Below the pieces are notes generated by a model. It made no database searches, was not told the DNA's origin, and was given only the letters and a program-made list of their open reading frames with translations. From positions 217,975 to 281,974 of the forward strand of contig NZ_KB891230.1 of the NCBI RefSeq assembly GCF_000373365.1: a stretch of DNA of 64,000 nt. Reading direction: 5' to 3'. Below are positions 26,623-36,102 of the stretch, piece after piece (position 1 is the stretch's first letter; every line of letters begins with the position of its first letter). Origin of the DNA: Parafrankia discariae. GTDB lineage: Bacteria; Actinomycetota; Actinomycetes; Frankiales; Frankiaceae. The translations under genes were made by a program, and so were the position numbers.

Positions 26623-28100
26623 CCGGCTCGGCGCCCGCCGCCGTCCACGACGCGGAGGCGCTGGCGGCGGCGCTGGCGGCGGCCCGGGCCCGGTCGCTCG
26701 CCTACACCGACCTCGCCGAGGGCGACCTGCTGCGCCAGCACTCACCGCTGATGTCACCGCTGGTCTGGGATCTCGCCCACATCGGCAACTACGAGGAGAT
26801 CTGGCTGCTGCGCGCCCTGACCGGCGCGGCCGAGCTGCGGCCGGGCCTGGACGACGTCTACGACGCCTTCCGGCACAGCCGGGCCAGCCGGACCGCGCTG
26901 CCGCTGCTCGGCCCGGATGAGGCCCGCGCGTACCTGCGCGACGTCCGCGGGCGGACGCTGGACGTCCTGACCGGGCTGGACCCGGACCTGCTGCGCGCCC
27001 CGGAGACCGCCGGCGAGGCCGTGGCCCGGCGGGCTCGGCTGCTCTCGGGGTCGTTCGTCTACGGCATGGTCATCCAGCACGAGCACCAGCACGACGAGAC
27101 GATGCTCGCGACGCTGCAGCTGCGCGCGGGCCCGCCCGTCCTGGCCGACCCGCGGCCGACGCCGCCGCTGGCACCGGCACCGCCGTCCCCGGCGGGCGGC
27201 GCCAGCCCGGTGGCCGTGGCGGCCGAGGTGGACGAGGCGGCCGAGGTGGACGAGGCGGCCGAGGTGGACGAGGCGGCCGAGGTGGACGAGGCGGCCGAGG
27301 TCCTGGTGCCGGCCGGGGAGTTCACCATGGGCACCTCCGCCGAACCCTGGGCGTACGACAACGAGCGGCCGGCGCACCGGGTGTTCGTGCCGGCCTTCCA
27401 CCTCGGCCGCTACCCGGTCACCAACCGGGCCCACCTGGCCTTCATCGCGGACGGCGGCTACGACGACGAGCGGCTCTGGTCCGCCGAGGGCTGGGCGTGG
27501 CGCTGCCAGGAGGGCCTGACGGCGCCGCTTTTCTGGTCACGCGACGGCGACGTCTGGACACGCCGCCGATTCGGGCGGGTCGAACCGGTGCCTCTCGACG
27601 AGCCCGTGCAGCACGTGTGCTGGTATGAAGCCGAGGCCCACGCCCGCTGGGCCGGACGACGGCTGCCCACGGAGGCCGAGTGGGAGAAGGCGTGTGCGCA
27701 CGACCCCGTCACCGGGCGTTCACGACGGTATCCATGGGGCGACACCAACCCGACTCCCGAGCTTGCGAACCTGGGGCACCGCATCGCGCGGCCCGCACCA
27801 GTGGGCGCCACTCCGGCCGGCGCGAGCCCGTACGGCGCCGAACAGATGATCGGGGACGTCTGGGAATGGACCGCCGGCGGGTTCACCCCTTACCCGGGCT
27901 TCGCGTCGTTCCCGTACCGGGAGTACAGCGAGGTCTTCTATCCTCGCGAGGCGGCCCCGGCCCGGTTCCGGGTGCTGCGCGGCGGCTCCTGGGCGACCGA
28001 TCCCAGTGCCGTCCGGTCCACGTTCCGCAACTGGGACTTCCCGATCCGGCGACAGATCTTCTCCGGGTTCCGGCTCGCCCGCGACGCCGACGCCTCCTGA
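26604..28100 (+). CDS. egtB: Ergothioneine sulfoxide synthase EgtB
   Basis: 498 residues, GTG start inside the end of egtA. This non-heme iron enzyme joins gamma-glutamylcysteine to hercynine with O2. The N-terminal DinB-like domain has LVWDLAHIGNYEEIWLLR and VIQHEHQHDETM, supplying the three iron-binding His. The C-terminal FGE-sulfatase-like domain runs from PAGEFTMGTSAEPWAYDNER to LRGGSWATD and FRNWDFPIRRQIFSGFRLAR. Between the two domains a perfect 18-bp tandem repeat encodes (AEVDEA)n, unusual for the family. Third-position sequence is identical between copies, so expansion is recent. Confidence 0.95.
   Translation: MRSGALTGSAPAAVHDAEALAAALAAARARSLAYTDLAEGDLLRQHSPLMSPLVWDLAHIGNYEEIWLLRALTGAAELRPGLDDVYDAFRHSRASRTALPLLGPDEARAYLRDVRGRTLDVLTGLDPDLLRAPETAGEAVARRARLLSGSFVYGMVIQHEHQHDETMLATLQLRAGPPVLADPRPTPPLAPAPPSPAGGASPVAVAAEVDEAAEVDEAAEVDEAAEVDEAAEVLVPAGEFTMGTSAEPWAYDNERPAHRVFVPAFHLGRYPVTNRAHLAFIADGGYDDERLWSAEGWAWRCQEGLTAPLFWSRDGDVWTRRRFGRVEPVPLDEPVQHVCWYEAEAHARWAGRRLPTEAEWEKACAHDPVTGRSRRYPWGDTNPTPELANLGHRIARPAPVGATPAGASPYGAEQMIGDVWEWTAGGFTPYPGFASFPYREYSEVFYPREAAPARFRVLRGGSWATDPSAVRSTFRNWDFPIRRQIFSGFRLARDADAS
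27222..27293 (+). repeat. 18-bp tandem repeat in the egtB interdomain linker
   Basis: Four perfect copies of GCCGAGGTGGACGAGGCG plus a partial fifth encode repeated AEVDEA hexapeptides. They lie between the DinB and FGE domains. Copy number may vary between strains. Confidence 0.95.
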
Positions 28101-28237
28101 CCCCGCCGCCACCCGCCCGTACCCGCACCGGCACCGGCACCGGCACCGACGCCCGCGTCCCCGCCGGCGTCGGTGCCGGCGGGCTGCCGCCCGGGGCGGG
28201 GCGCCGAGGCCCGCGCTCAGAAAGGTCACGCCTGCCC

Positions 28238-28981
28238 GTGTGCCGTCACCTGGCCTGGCTCGGTGCTCCGCGCACGCTCGCGGCGCTGACCCTCGACCGG
28301 CCGTCCAGCCTGCTGCGCCAGTCCTGGGCGCCCCGCCGGATGCGGCACGGGACCGTCAACGCCGACGGCTTCGGCGCCGGCTGGTACGCGCCCGACCTGC
28401 GCCCCGAACCCGCCCGTTACCGGCGCGCGGTGCCGATGTGGACGGACGCGTCCTACGCTTCGTTCGCCGGCGCCGTGACCTCGGGCTGTGTGCTGGCCGC
28501 GGTGCGCAGTGCCACCGTCGGGATGCCCGTCGAGGAGACCGCGACCGCCCCGTTCACCGACGGCCGGCTGCTGCTGAGCCACAACGGGCGGGTGTCCGCC
28601 GCCGGGGCGCTGCGCGTGCTGGCGGACCGGCCCGGCGCGCCGGTGCCGGACTCCCGCTGCGACTCGGCCCTCGTGGCCGCCCTGCTGTGGGAGAGCACGT
28701 CCCGACTGCCGCTGCCGCGGGCCGTGGCGGACGTCGTCCTGACGCTGGGCGGGCTGAGCGAGCCGGACGGGACGCCGTCCCGGCTGAACCTGCTGGTGAC
28801 CGACGGTACGCAGATCGTGGGGAGCACCTGGCGGGACACCCTCAGCTATCGGGAGGAGGCGGACGGGATCATCATCGCCAGTGAGCCAGATGATGACGAA
28901 TCGGGTTGGGTCGACGTACCGGACCAATATCTCCTGGTGGCCGACACACACAAAGTCACTCTTAGTAGTTTGATCTCTTAG
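28238..28981 (+). CDS. egtC: Gamma-glutamyl hercynylcysteine sulfoxide hydrolase EgtC
   Basis: 247 residues, GTG start immediately followed by Cys (V-C-R-H-L-A-W-L-G). Removal of the initiator Met exposes the N-terminal nucleophile of class II glutamine amidotransferases. It removes the glutamate from the EgtB product. Family segments include NADGFGAGWYAPDL, LLSHNGRVSA and SDSALVAALLW-like DSRCDSALVAALLWE. The 137-bp gap after egtB holds CACCGG repeats but no gene. The frame is open far upstream in shadow frame; Cys2 fixes the start. Confidence 0.93.
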   Translation: MCRHLAWLGAPRTLAALTLDRPSSLLRQSWAPRRMRHGTVNADGFGAGWYAPDLRPEPARYRRAVPMWTDASYASFAGAVTSGCVLAAVRSATVGMPVEETATAPFTDGRLLLSHNGRVSAAGALRVLADRPGAPVPDSRCDSALVAALLWESTSRLPLPRAVADVVLTLGGLSEPDGTPSRLNLLVTDGTQIVGSTWRDTLSYREEADGIIIASEPDDDESGWVDVPDQYLLVADTHKVTLSSLIS

Positions 28982-29024
28982 AACGACTACGGTGAGTCGT
29001 ACGAGGCAGACGGAGGGCACCACG

Positions 29025-30194
29025 ATGACATCGAGGACACCGGCTACCGCCCCGGAGACGATTCCCGTGCCCGGCAGGCAGCCGCATCCCGCCACGACCG
29101 GCAACGGGTCCGACCCGTCGGGCGGACCCGACGAACCCGCCCGAACGGACCAGACCCCGCAGATCACCGTGGACCGCCACCTCACCGACACCGAACGGCA
29201 CGCCTCGCTCGCCGCGGACGTGCGCGCCGGCCTGACCTCCCAACCCCGGGAGCTGCCGCCCAAGTGGTTCTACGACGCCACCGGCAGCCTGCTCTTCGAC
29301 CGGATCACCCGCCTGCCCGAGTACTACCCGACCCGCCGCGAACACGCCGTGCTCACCGCGCACGCCGCCGAGATCGTGGCCGCCTGCCCGGCCGGCACCC
29401 TCATCGAGCTCGGCTCCGGCACCTCGGAGAAGACCCGCCTGCTCCTCGACGCGCTGCGCGCCGCCGGGGTGCTGCGCCGCTTCGTCCCCTTCGACGTGGA
29501 CGAGGAGACCCTCCTCCAGGCCGGCCAGGACATCCTGCGGGCGTATCCGGGCATCTCGGTGCACGCGGTCGTCGGGGACTTCGAGCACCACCTCGGCCTC
29601 CTCCCCGGTGCCCGGCCCGGTACCGGCACCGGCACCGGCACCGGTGACAGCCACGGCGAAGGCCACCGAGAAGGCCACGGTGACCGGCGGCTCGTGGCCT
29701 TCCTCGGCGGAACCATCGGCAACCTGCGGCCCACGGCGCGCACCGCCTTCCTGCGCGCCCTGAGCGACCAGTTCACCGACGGCGACGCCCTGCTCCTCGG
29801 CACCGACCTGGTGAAGGACCCGCGGCGCCTCGTCGCGGCCTACGACGACAGCGCCGGCGTGACAGCCGCCTTCAACCGCAACGTCCTCTCGGTGATCAAC
29901 CGGGAGCTGCGGGCCGACTTCGACCTGCGCGGATTCGCCCACGTCGCCGCCTGGGACGCGGAGAACTCCTGGATCGAGATGCGCCTGCGCAGCGTCCGCA
30001 GGCAGAAGGTCGCGGTTCGCGCCCTGGACCTGGTCGCCCGCTTCGACGCCGACGAGCAGATGCGCACCGAGATCAGCGCCAAGTTCACCCGCGACGCGAT
30101 CGCCGCCGAGCTGGCCGCGGCCGGCCTGGCCGTCAGCCACCAGTGGACGGACCCGGACGGCGACTTCGCCCTGACCCTGGCAGTCCCCTCCTGA
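29025..30194 (+). CDS. egtD: L-histidine N-alpha-methyltransferase EgtD
   Basis: 389 residues. It trimethylates histidine to hercynine using three SAM. The ATG at 29025 has CGGAGGG 8 bp upstream; a GTG at 28992 is less likely. An N-terminal extension of about 45 residues precedes the family core. Core segments: PPKWFYDATGSLLFDRITRL, PEYYPTRREHAVL, TLIELGSGTSEKTRLLLDAL (SAM site), VPFDVDEETL, and FLGGTIGNLRP. A Gly/Thr then His/Gly/Glu-rich insertion (about 29610-29690; GTGTGTGTGD) splits a conserved stretch after EHHLGLLPG. It is last in the operon; no egtE (PLP lyase) follows. A 51-bp palindrome lies downstream. Confidence 0.95.
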   Translation: MTSRTPATAPETIPVPGRQPHPATTGNGSDPSGGPDEPARTDQTPQITVDRHLTDTERHASLAADVRAGLTSQPRELPPKWFYDATGSLLFDRITRLPEYYPTRREHAVLTAHAAEIVAACPAGTLIELGSGTSEKTRLLLDALRAAGVLRRFVPFDVDEETLLQAGQDILRAYPGISVHAVVGDFEHHLGLLPGARPGTGTGTGTGDSHGEGHREGHGDRRLVAFLGGTIGNLRPTARTAFLRALSDQFTDGDALLLGTDLVKDPRRLVAAYDDSAGVTAAFNRNVLSVINRELRADFDLRGFAHVAAWDAENSWIEMRLRSVRRQKVAVRALDLVARFDADEQMRTEISAKFTRDAIAAELAAAGLAVSHQWTDPDGDFALTLAVPS

Positions 30195-30264
30195 CCTGGC
30201 CGCTCGCCCCGCCCCACCAGCCCGCCCCGCCCCGCCCAACTCCCCGTGAACACCGGCACGCGCT

Positions 30265-30315
30265 CGAAGCGAGTTGTCTCAGCCGCTCCATACGCCGCCA
30301 GGACGACTCGCTTCG
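30265..30315. terminator. 51-bp dispersed palindromic element, copy 1 (bidirectional terminator-like)
   Basis: A 14-bp stem (5' arm 30265-30278, starts CGAAGCGAGTTG; 3' arm 30302-30315) with one G-U pair encloses a 23-nt loop containing CTCAGCCGC and CCAT. It sits between convergent egtD and the GH16 gene. A second copy of identical length is at 54323-54373. Confidence 0.75.
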
Positions 30316-30369
30316 GCGCCAGCCGCGTGGGGGCCGGCCCCGCTTGGCCCGGAGGGCAGGGGGGTGGGG

Positions 30370-31806
30370 TCAGGGCTTGGTGGCGTAGACGCGGAGGTAG
30401 TCGACCCCCATCCGCTGCGGGTAGTCGGTGGCCGTGGCGCCCGCGCCCTGCGAGTTCACCGCCACGTTGAGGATCACGTAGTGCTCCCGGTCCCACAGCC
30501 AGACCGGAACCTGCTCGCGGGTGACGGTCCGGATGAGCCGGCCGTCGAAGTAGAACCGCAGCGCGGACGGCGTCCACTCCAGGCCGTAGGTGTGGAAGGC
30601 CGCGGCGAGGTCGGCCCCGGCGTCGTACATCCCGCCGTTGCCCCAGGTGGCCTGCCAGTGAGCTCCCGCGGTGTCCACGCCGTGGACGTTCGTGTGCACG
30701 GTCGTGGGCGCCGTCGAGACGGCCTCGACGACGTCCAGCTCGCCGCTGGCCGGCCAGCCGACGGCCGGCATGTCGGAGCCGAGGAGCCACACCGCCGGGA
30801 AGGCGCCGCGGCCGGTCGGCAGCACGGCCCGGGTCTCCAGGTAGCCGTAGCGCATGGTCCGCTTGCCGAGCGTCTCGATCCGCGCGGACGAGAAGCGCGC
30901 TCCGTCGCAGGACGGCTCCCTGCGCGTGGTGATCACGAGGTTGCCGTGGCCGTCGGTCGCCAGGTTCCGCGGGTCGCGGGTGTAGCACTGCAACTCCTGG
31001 TCGCCCCAGCCGAAGCCGGTCTGGGTGATCCAGGTACCCGGGTCCGGTGCCGCGCCCGCCGCGCCGCCGAACTCGTCCGACCACAGCAGACCGGCGCCGT
31101 CGTCTCTCCCGGCGACCGGTGCGGGGCTGGTCGAGGGGCTCTTCGAGGGGGTCATCGCCCGCTCCACGGCGGGCTGCGGCGTGCTGGTGGCCGCGCCACC
31201 CGCGCCACCCGCGCCTGATCCCGGCATCCGGGGCTCCTGCCGGCCTGTGGTGCCCATGGCCTGGCCACCTCCCACCCTGCCCTGCGCCGCGCCCTCCCGA
31301 AGGGTCCCCGCTGGTGCCGGGCCCACTCCCGCCGCCCGCGAGCCCTCCCCCGCGGACCCGGTAGCCCCAGCCCCAGCCCCAGCGGCCCCGGCCCCGGCAG
31401 CACCAGACCCAGCAGCACCAGACCCAGCAGCACCGGACCCGGCGGCATCAGGCTCACCAACGCCCGGTCCTCCGGAACCCGGCCCCACGGCACCCGACTC
31501 GGCGGCACCCGATTCGGCGACACCTGACCCGGCCCCGCCCGAGTGGGTGGTGTCCGGGTCGGTGGCGCCGGGCGCCGCCAGCGGTCCGGGTGACCCTTTC
31601 AGCCCGGTGGGGATCTCCGCCGCACCGAGACGGGTCGGCCCGTCGCCCGATCTGGACCCGCCGGTACGGTCCAGACCCGCGACCAGGCCGAGAGTGGCCA
31701 GTCCGACCACCGTCACCGCGACCACCGCCAGTAGCAGCCGGGCCGGGTGCGAACGCGCCCGTGAACCCCCGCGCCGATGGACGCGAGGATTCACGGGAAA
31801 CCTCAC
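30370..31806 (-). CDS. Secreted/anchored glycoside hydrolase family 16 (beta-glucanase-like)
   Basis: About 478 residues with GTG at 31806 (VRFPVNPRVHRRGG), chosen for the G-rich sequence upstream; the frame extends to 31950. A basic N-terminus and a hydrophobic helix (LLLAVVAVTVVGLATLGLVA) export or anchor it. Then comes a long Gly/Ala/Ser/Pro linker, partly made of 15-bp repeats (about 31396-31446), and the GH16 domain in the C-terminal 240 residues. The catalytic motif ExDxxE appears as GELDVVEAV, with LLWSDEFGG at the domain start and HTYGLEWTPSALRFYFDG. Likely substrate: beta-1,3 or mixed-linkage glucan or a galactan (inference). It is convergent with egtD. Confidence 0.9.
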   Translation of the reverse strand: MRFPVNPRVHRRGGSRARSHPARLLLAVVAVTVVGLATLGLVAGLDRTGGSRSGDGPTRLGAAEIPTGLKGSPGPLAAPGATDPDTTHSGGAGSGVAESGAAESGAVGPGSGGPGVGEPDAAGSGAAGSGAAGSGAAGAGAAGAGAGATGSAGEGSRAAGVGPAPAGTLREGAAQGRVGGGQAMGTTGRQEPRMPGSGAGGAGGAATSTPQPAVERAMTPSKSPSTSPAPVAGRDDGAGLLWSDEFGGAAGAAPDPGTWITQTGFGWGDQELQCYTRDPRNLATDGHGNLVITTRREPSCDGARFSSARIETLGKRTMRYGYLETRAVLPTGRGAFPAVWLLGSDMPAVGWPASGELDVVEAVSTAPTTVHTNVHGVDTAGAHWQATWGNGGMYDAGADLAAAFHTYGLEWTPSALRFYFDGRLIRTVTREQVPVWLWDREHYVILNVAVNSQGAGATATDYPQRMGVDYLRVYATKP

Positions 31807-32017
31807 CCCACCCCCGGCAGGGCGAGCCGGGCGGACGCGACGAGCGAAGTGGCCGGGGCCGGTCCGGAGAACGTGACGGGTCCGGAGAACGCGGCGGGTC
31901 TCGGGGACGCGGCGAGCGCGAAGGCGGTCTGGGTGCCGGTGACGAGCCATGGCGAGGCGGATCTCCTGGAACGGTCGCGCCCCCCGCGGCCCCAGCCACG
32001 ACCACCCGCACCCACCC

Positions 32018-32032
32018 GATCACTAGGTGATC
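32018..32032. promoter_or_regulatory. Short palindrome upstream of the GH16 gene
   Basis: GATCAC-TAG-GTGATC is a 6-3-6 inverted repeat between the GH16 start and the end of ilvD. It could be an operator or a weak terminator. No further support. Confidence 0.25.
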
Positions 32033-32115
32033 AGATGGCTACCTGAAGTCGCGCCAAGCGAACAGACCCCACCTTCGCATACACACCGCGATCAACTCAG
32101 CTACCGAACGAGATC

Positions 32116-33969
32116 TCAGCCGGTAATGAGCCGGACGTCACGGACGGCACCGGTCGAAGCGGACGTCGCCATGGCCGCGTAGGCGCGCAGCGCGGCCGAC
32201 ACGACACGCTCCCGGTTCGCCGGGTGGTAGCCGCCGTTCGCCTCGATCTCGGTCCGCCGCGCGGCGAGCTCGGCGTCCGGCACCAGCAGGTCGATCCGGC
32301 GCCGCGGGATGTCGATCTCGACGAGGTCTCCGTCCCGGACGAGCGCGATCGGGCCACCGTGCGCGGCCTCCGGGGAGACGTGGCCGATCGACAGGCCCGA
32401 GCTGCCCCCGGAGAAGCGGCCGTCGGTGATCAGCGCGCACTTCGGCCCGAGGCCACGGCCCTTGAGGAACGCCGTCGGGTAGAGCATCTCCTGCATGCCG
32501 GGGCCACCGCGGGGGCCCTCGTACCGGACGATGATCACATCGCCCGCCTTGACGACCTTGTTCAGGATCGCGTCGACCGCGGCCTCCTGGCTCTCGACGA
32601 CCAGCGCGGGTCCGCGGAACGTCCACTGGCTCTCGTCGACGCCGGCCGTCTTCACCACGGCGCCGTCGGGCGCCAGGTTGCCGCGCAGCACGGCCAGGCC
32701 GCCGTCGGCCGAGTAGGCGTGCTCCACCGAGCGGATGCAGCCGCTCTTCGCGTCGGTGTCGAGGGTGTCCCAGCGGTTCGTCGAGCCGAACGGCTCGACG
32801 GTGCGCACACCGCCGGGCGCGGCGTGGAACAGCTCGACCGCGTCCGGAGCCGGGTCGGTGCCGCGAACGTCCCAGCGGTCGAGGAACTCGCGCAGGCTGG
32901 CCGCGTGCACGCTGTGCACGTTCGGGTCCAGCAGGCCGCCGCGGTCGAGCTCGCCGAGGATCGCCGGGATTCCGCCGGCCCGGTGGACGTCCTCCATGTA
33001 GTAGTCGGTCGAGCTGGGAGCCACCTTGCACAGGCAGGCCACCGAGCGGGAGATCTGGTCGATGTCGTCGAGGGTCACCCCGACCTCGGCCTCGACCGCG
33101 GCGGCGAGCAGGTGCAGGACGGTGTTCGTCGAGCCGCCCATCGCGACGTCCACCGCGAACGCGTTACGGAAGGCCGCCGCGGTCGCGATCGAGCGCGGCA
33201 GGACGGCCTCGTCGTCCTTCTCGTAGTACCGGCGGGCCAGGTCGACGACCAGGCGACCGGCCTCGACGAACAGGCCACGCCGGGCCGCCGCGGTGGCCAG
33301 CGTCGTCCCGTTGCCCGGCAACGCCAGACCGAGGGCCTCGGTCAGGCAGTTCATCGAGTTGGCCGTGAACATGCCGGAGCAGGACCCGCAGGTCGGGCAG
33401 GCGGACCGCTCGATGGTCTCGAGGTCGGCGTCGCTGACGTTCGGGTTGACCGCCGCGGTCATCGCGTCGATCAGGTCGAGCCGTGAGCGCACGATGCCGC
33501 CGGTGACGACGGCGTTGCCGGACTCCATCGCGCCGCCGGAGACGAAGACGGTCGGGATGTCGAGCCGCAGCGCGGCGATCAGCATCCCCGGAGTGATCTT
33601 GTCGCAGTTCGAGATGCAGACCAGCGCGTCGGCGCAGTGGGCGTTGACCATGTACTCGACGCTGTCCGCGATGATCTCCCTGGACGGCAGGGAGTACAGC
33701 ATGCCGCCGTGGCCCATCGCGATCCCGTCGTCGACGGCGATCGTGTTGAACTCCTTGGCCACCCCGCCCGACCCGACCACCGCGTCCGCGACGATCTTCC
33801 CGACGTCCCGCAGGTGGACGTGTCCGGGAACGAACTGCGTGAAGCTGTTCGCGATCGCGACGATCGGCTTGCCGAAGTCGTCGTCGGTCATTCCGGTCGC
33901 CCGCCACAGGGCGCGGGCACCGGCCATGTTGCGACCGTGGGTGGTGGTGCGGGAACGCAGAGCGGGCAT
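32116..33969 (-). CDS. ilvD: Dihydroxy-acid dehydratase
   Basis: 617 residues, the usual length of E. coli-type IlvD. It dehydrates 2,3-dihydroxy-isovalerate/methylvalerate in Val/Ile/Leu synthesis. The iron-sulfur ligands are seen in [14 protein letters not shown] and [20 protein letters not shown]. The segment [20 protein letters not shown] is of the E. coli (oxygen-labile [4Fe-4S]) type and not the WNxxxPCN type. The frame continues open for 1.2 kb upstream, but [20 protein letters not shown] at 33969 is the family N-terminus. No other ilv gene is adjacent. Confidence 0.97.
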   Translation of the reverse strand: MPALRSRTTTHGRNMAGARALWRATGMTDDDFGKPIVAIANSFTQFVPGHVHLRDVGKIVADAVVGSGGVAKEFNTIAVDDGIAMGHGGMLYSLPSREIIADSVEYMVNAHCADALVCISNCDKITPGMLIAALRLDIPTVFVSGGAMESGNAVVTGGIVRSRLDLIDAMTAAVNPNVSDADLETIERSACPTCGSCSGMFTANSMNCLTEALGLALPGNGTTLATAAARRGLFVEAGRLVVDLARRYYEKDDEAVLPRSIATAAAFRNAFAVDVAMGGSTNTVLHLLAAAVEAEVGVTLDDIDQISRSVACLCKVAPSSTDYYMEDVHRAGGIPAILGELDRGGLLDPNVHSVHAASLREFLDRWDVRGTDPAPDAVELFHAAPGGVRTVEPFGSTNRWDTLDTDAKSGCIRSVEHAYSADGGLAVLRGNLAPDGAVVKTAGVDESQWTFRGPALVVESQEAAVDAILNKVVKAGDVIIVRYEGPRGGPGMQEMLYPTAFLKGRGLGPKCALITDGRFSGGSSGLSIGHVSPEAAHGGPIALVRDGDLVEIDIPRRRIDLLVPDAELAARRTEIEANGGYHPANRERVVSAALRAYAAMATSASTGAVRDVRLITG

Positions 33970-34306
33970 CTCGACCTCTGAGCTGGGCTGTGGGGCACTG
34001 GAGACGGGCGGTGCGTCGGGGTGCCGGACGCGGGCTGGCGAACACGCCGCCGTGCGACGGCGCCGACGTCGGTGACCCGCCATCGGTGTTTCCGAAGCCC
34101 GACAGCGGTGTTTCCGACGTCGCTGCTCCCGAGTCGGCGGGGTTCCCGAGTCGACGGGCGGCACGCGGGCGCGCTCCGATCCGGAGCGTTCGCCACCGAT
34201 CAGGCTACGCCTCGCGCGCGCCCGGCCAGCCAGGCCACCCGCCGGCCCGGCCCGGCCGCCGGCGATGCCACCCGGCGAACCGGCCCGGCCCCGGCGAACC
34301 TGGAGG
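33970..34306. other. Intergenic region between ilvD and the Pro/Gly-rich membrane protein gene
   Basis: About 340 bp with no supported gene. The long open frames across it are GC-driven extensions of ilvD and shadow frames. It presumably carries the ilvD promoter; no T-box, leader peptide or operator was recognised. Confidence 0.45.
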
Positions 34307-35557
34307 TCAGGGCCTCCGGCCGCCGGGGGGACCGGAGGCCGGGTCGTCCGGGTCGTCCGGGTCGTCCGGCCCCGCGGAATCATCGGATCCAGCGGAATCC
34401 ACCGGACGACCCTGGGCACTCGGGCCACCCTGGGCACCTGGGCCGCCCTGAGTACCTGGGCCACCCAGGCCGCCGGGCTCGCTGGCGAGGAACTCCAGCC
34501 AGGTCGGGTCGATGTCCGGCTCGTCGCTCCAGGCCGACGACCCCACGCCCGGTCCACCGGACACCGGACCACCCCCGCCCGGCATCGGACCGTCCGGCAC
34601 CGGACCACCTGGCACCGGACCACTCGGCGCGGGTCCGCCCGATGCCTCCGGTGTGGTCCCCGCCGGTCCACCGGGTGCCGGGCGTTCCGGCGGCGGATAC
34701 CCGGGCGGGCCGGACGACAGGTCCGGCGGCGGCGCCGCGAGCGGATAGCCGGCGATCCGGCCGGTCCGGCCGGGGACGGGTGGCTCGCCGGCACCCGTCG
34801 CACCTGGGAGCTCACCCTCCAGGCCGGGGGTCCAGCCGGGATCTCCCGGCCGAACGGGACCACCCGCGGGCGGGCGGCCGGCCGGCCCGGATGGACCATC
34901 CCCGGCCGCGGCCCCCGGATGGCCGGGACGGCTCCCCTGACCGGGCGGGGTCTGCTCTCCCGACGGAGTGGCCTGGCCGGGCATGCCCGGATACCCGGGC
35001 CCGCCGTACGGCCCGGGATACGCACCGGGCCGGACCCCGTACTGACCAGGCTGGACGCCCCACTGCCCCGGGTGGCCGGGTTGCCCCGGTTGGGCGCCGT
35101 ATGGACCAGGCTGGCCGCTCCACGGTCCAGCCTGACCGCCGTACTGACCCGGCTGGACGCCCCACTGGCCCGGGTGGGCTCCGTACTGGCCCGGGTGGGG
35201 GACACCGGGTCCGTCCGTGGGCGTTCCCGGACGCTGCCGGGGGCCGGTCAGCCGGTTGAACCCGGCGACCGTGCGGGAGCCGCGCCGCGAGCGCCACCAC
35301 CGCCGGACCGCCCACACCAGGCCCAGCGACGCGACCGTTCCGAGGAACGGCGCCACCTCATGATCCTCATAGAAGACCAGCAGGTAGAAGCTCATCAGGC
35401 CGATGAAGACGTAGCCGGTCACGAAGAACGTGAACGGCTTGATCCGCATGCGGCCGATCACGTCGCGCATCGCGATCGCGGGCAGCAACCACACCAGAAA
35501 ACCGAAGAACGCGGCCGAGAGGGGCGCCAGAAAGAGGTACCCGATGAAGGTCAGCAT
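34307..35557 (-). CDS. Membrane protein with long Pro/Gly/Gln-rich C-terminal tail
   Basis: 416 residues. The first 95 residues hold three or four transmembrane segments ([60 protein letters not shown]). The rest is a disordered tail with degenerate GQYG/GQWG/PGPY repeats ([20 protein letters not shown]). No family recognised. It is the last gene of a probable dnaB-ABM-membrane-protein operon, 30 bp after the ABM stop. The tail composition resembles the linkers of the receptor kinases and of the MurJ and PBP proteins in this window. Confidence 0.75.
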   Translation of the reverse strand: MLTFIGYLFLAPLSAAFFGFLVWLLPAIAMRDVIGRMRIKPFTFFVTGYVFIGLMSFYLLVFYEDHEVAPFLGTVASLGLVWAVRRWWRSRRGSRTVAGFNRLTGPRQRPGTPTDGPGVPHPGQYGAHPGQWGVQPGQYGGQAGPWSGQPGPYGAQPGQPGHPGQWGVQPGQYGVRPGAYPGPYGGPGYPGMPGQATPSGEQTPPGQGSRPGHPGAAAGDGPSGPAGRPPAGGPVRPGDPGWTPGLEGELPGATGAGEPPVPGRTGRIAGYPLAAPPPDLSSGPPGYPPPERPAPGGPAGTTPEASGGPAPSGPVPGGPVPDGPMPGGGGPVSGGPGVGSSAWSDEPDIDPTWLEFLASEPGGLGGPGTQGGPGAQGGPSAQGRPVDSAGSDDSAGPDDPDDPDDPASGPPGGRRP

Positions 35558-35587
35558 GGCGGCGGAGGCGCGCGACGGCCGGCGGGC

Positions 35588-35959
35588 TCAGGAACTGGCC
35601 GGTCGGTCCGCCGACGCCGCTGCCGGCACGACTGGATCCATGATCGCCACGACGTGCTCCACCGACGGCGCCGCCGCGAAGAACGGGGAGAGCGCCGCCC
35701 GCCACCGGGTGAACCGCTCCGAGCCGCGGAAGGTCTCGGTGTGCGCTTCCAGGCTGTCCCAGTCGACCAGGAGCACGAAGCTGGACGGGGACTCGACCCC
35801 CCTGGTCATCCGGGCGGAGCGGCACCCGGGCGTGTTGACCAGCTCATGCCGGACCGCCCGGTACGCCACGGCGAACTCCTCCTCGCGCCCTGGCAACACG
35901 TCGAACCGCGCGACCTCGACGACCCCGGAGTCGCGCGGGGGAACACCGGAAACGCTCAT
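35588..35959 (-). CDS. Antibiotic-biosynthesis-monooxygenase (ABM) domain protein
   Basis: 123 residues. The ferredoxin-like ABM fold is apparent: VVEVARFDVLPGREEEFAVA, then NTPGCRSARMTRGVESPSSF, VLLVDWDSLEAHTETFRGSE and WRAALSPFFAAAPSVEHVVA. Members include quinone monooxygenases and heme-degrading enzymes, but most are uncharacterised; no heme-binding Asn/Trp pair could be assigned. The ATG at 35959 (MSVSGVPPRD) is preferred over upstream extensions. It lies between dnaB (143 bp upstream) and the membrane protein gene. Confidence 0.85.
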   Translation of the reverse strand: MSVSGVPPRDSGVVEVARFDVLPGREEEFAVAYRAVRHELVNTPGCRSARMTRGVESPSSFVLLVDWDSLEAHTETFRGSERFTRWRAALSPFFAAAPSVEHVVAIMDPVVPAAASADRPASS

Positions 35960-36102
35960 GTCGCCCAGTCTGTCACCGCGGAGCCGGCTCTTCAGCCGCG
36001 TGGACGCGCGGGCCCGTTTTCCGCCACCGTCAGCCACCCGAACGGATGCCATCTCCGGAATTCGTCGCGTCTCAGCCACCGCGGACGCATCACCCGGCGA
36101 GG

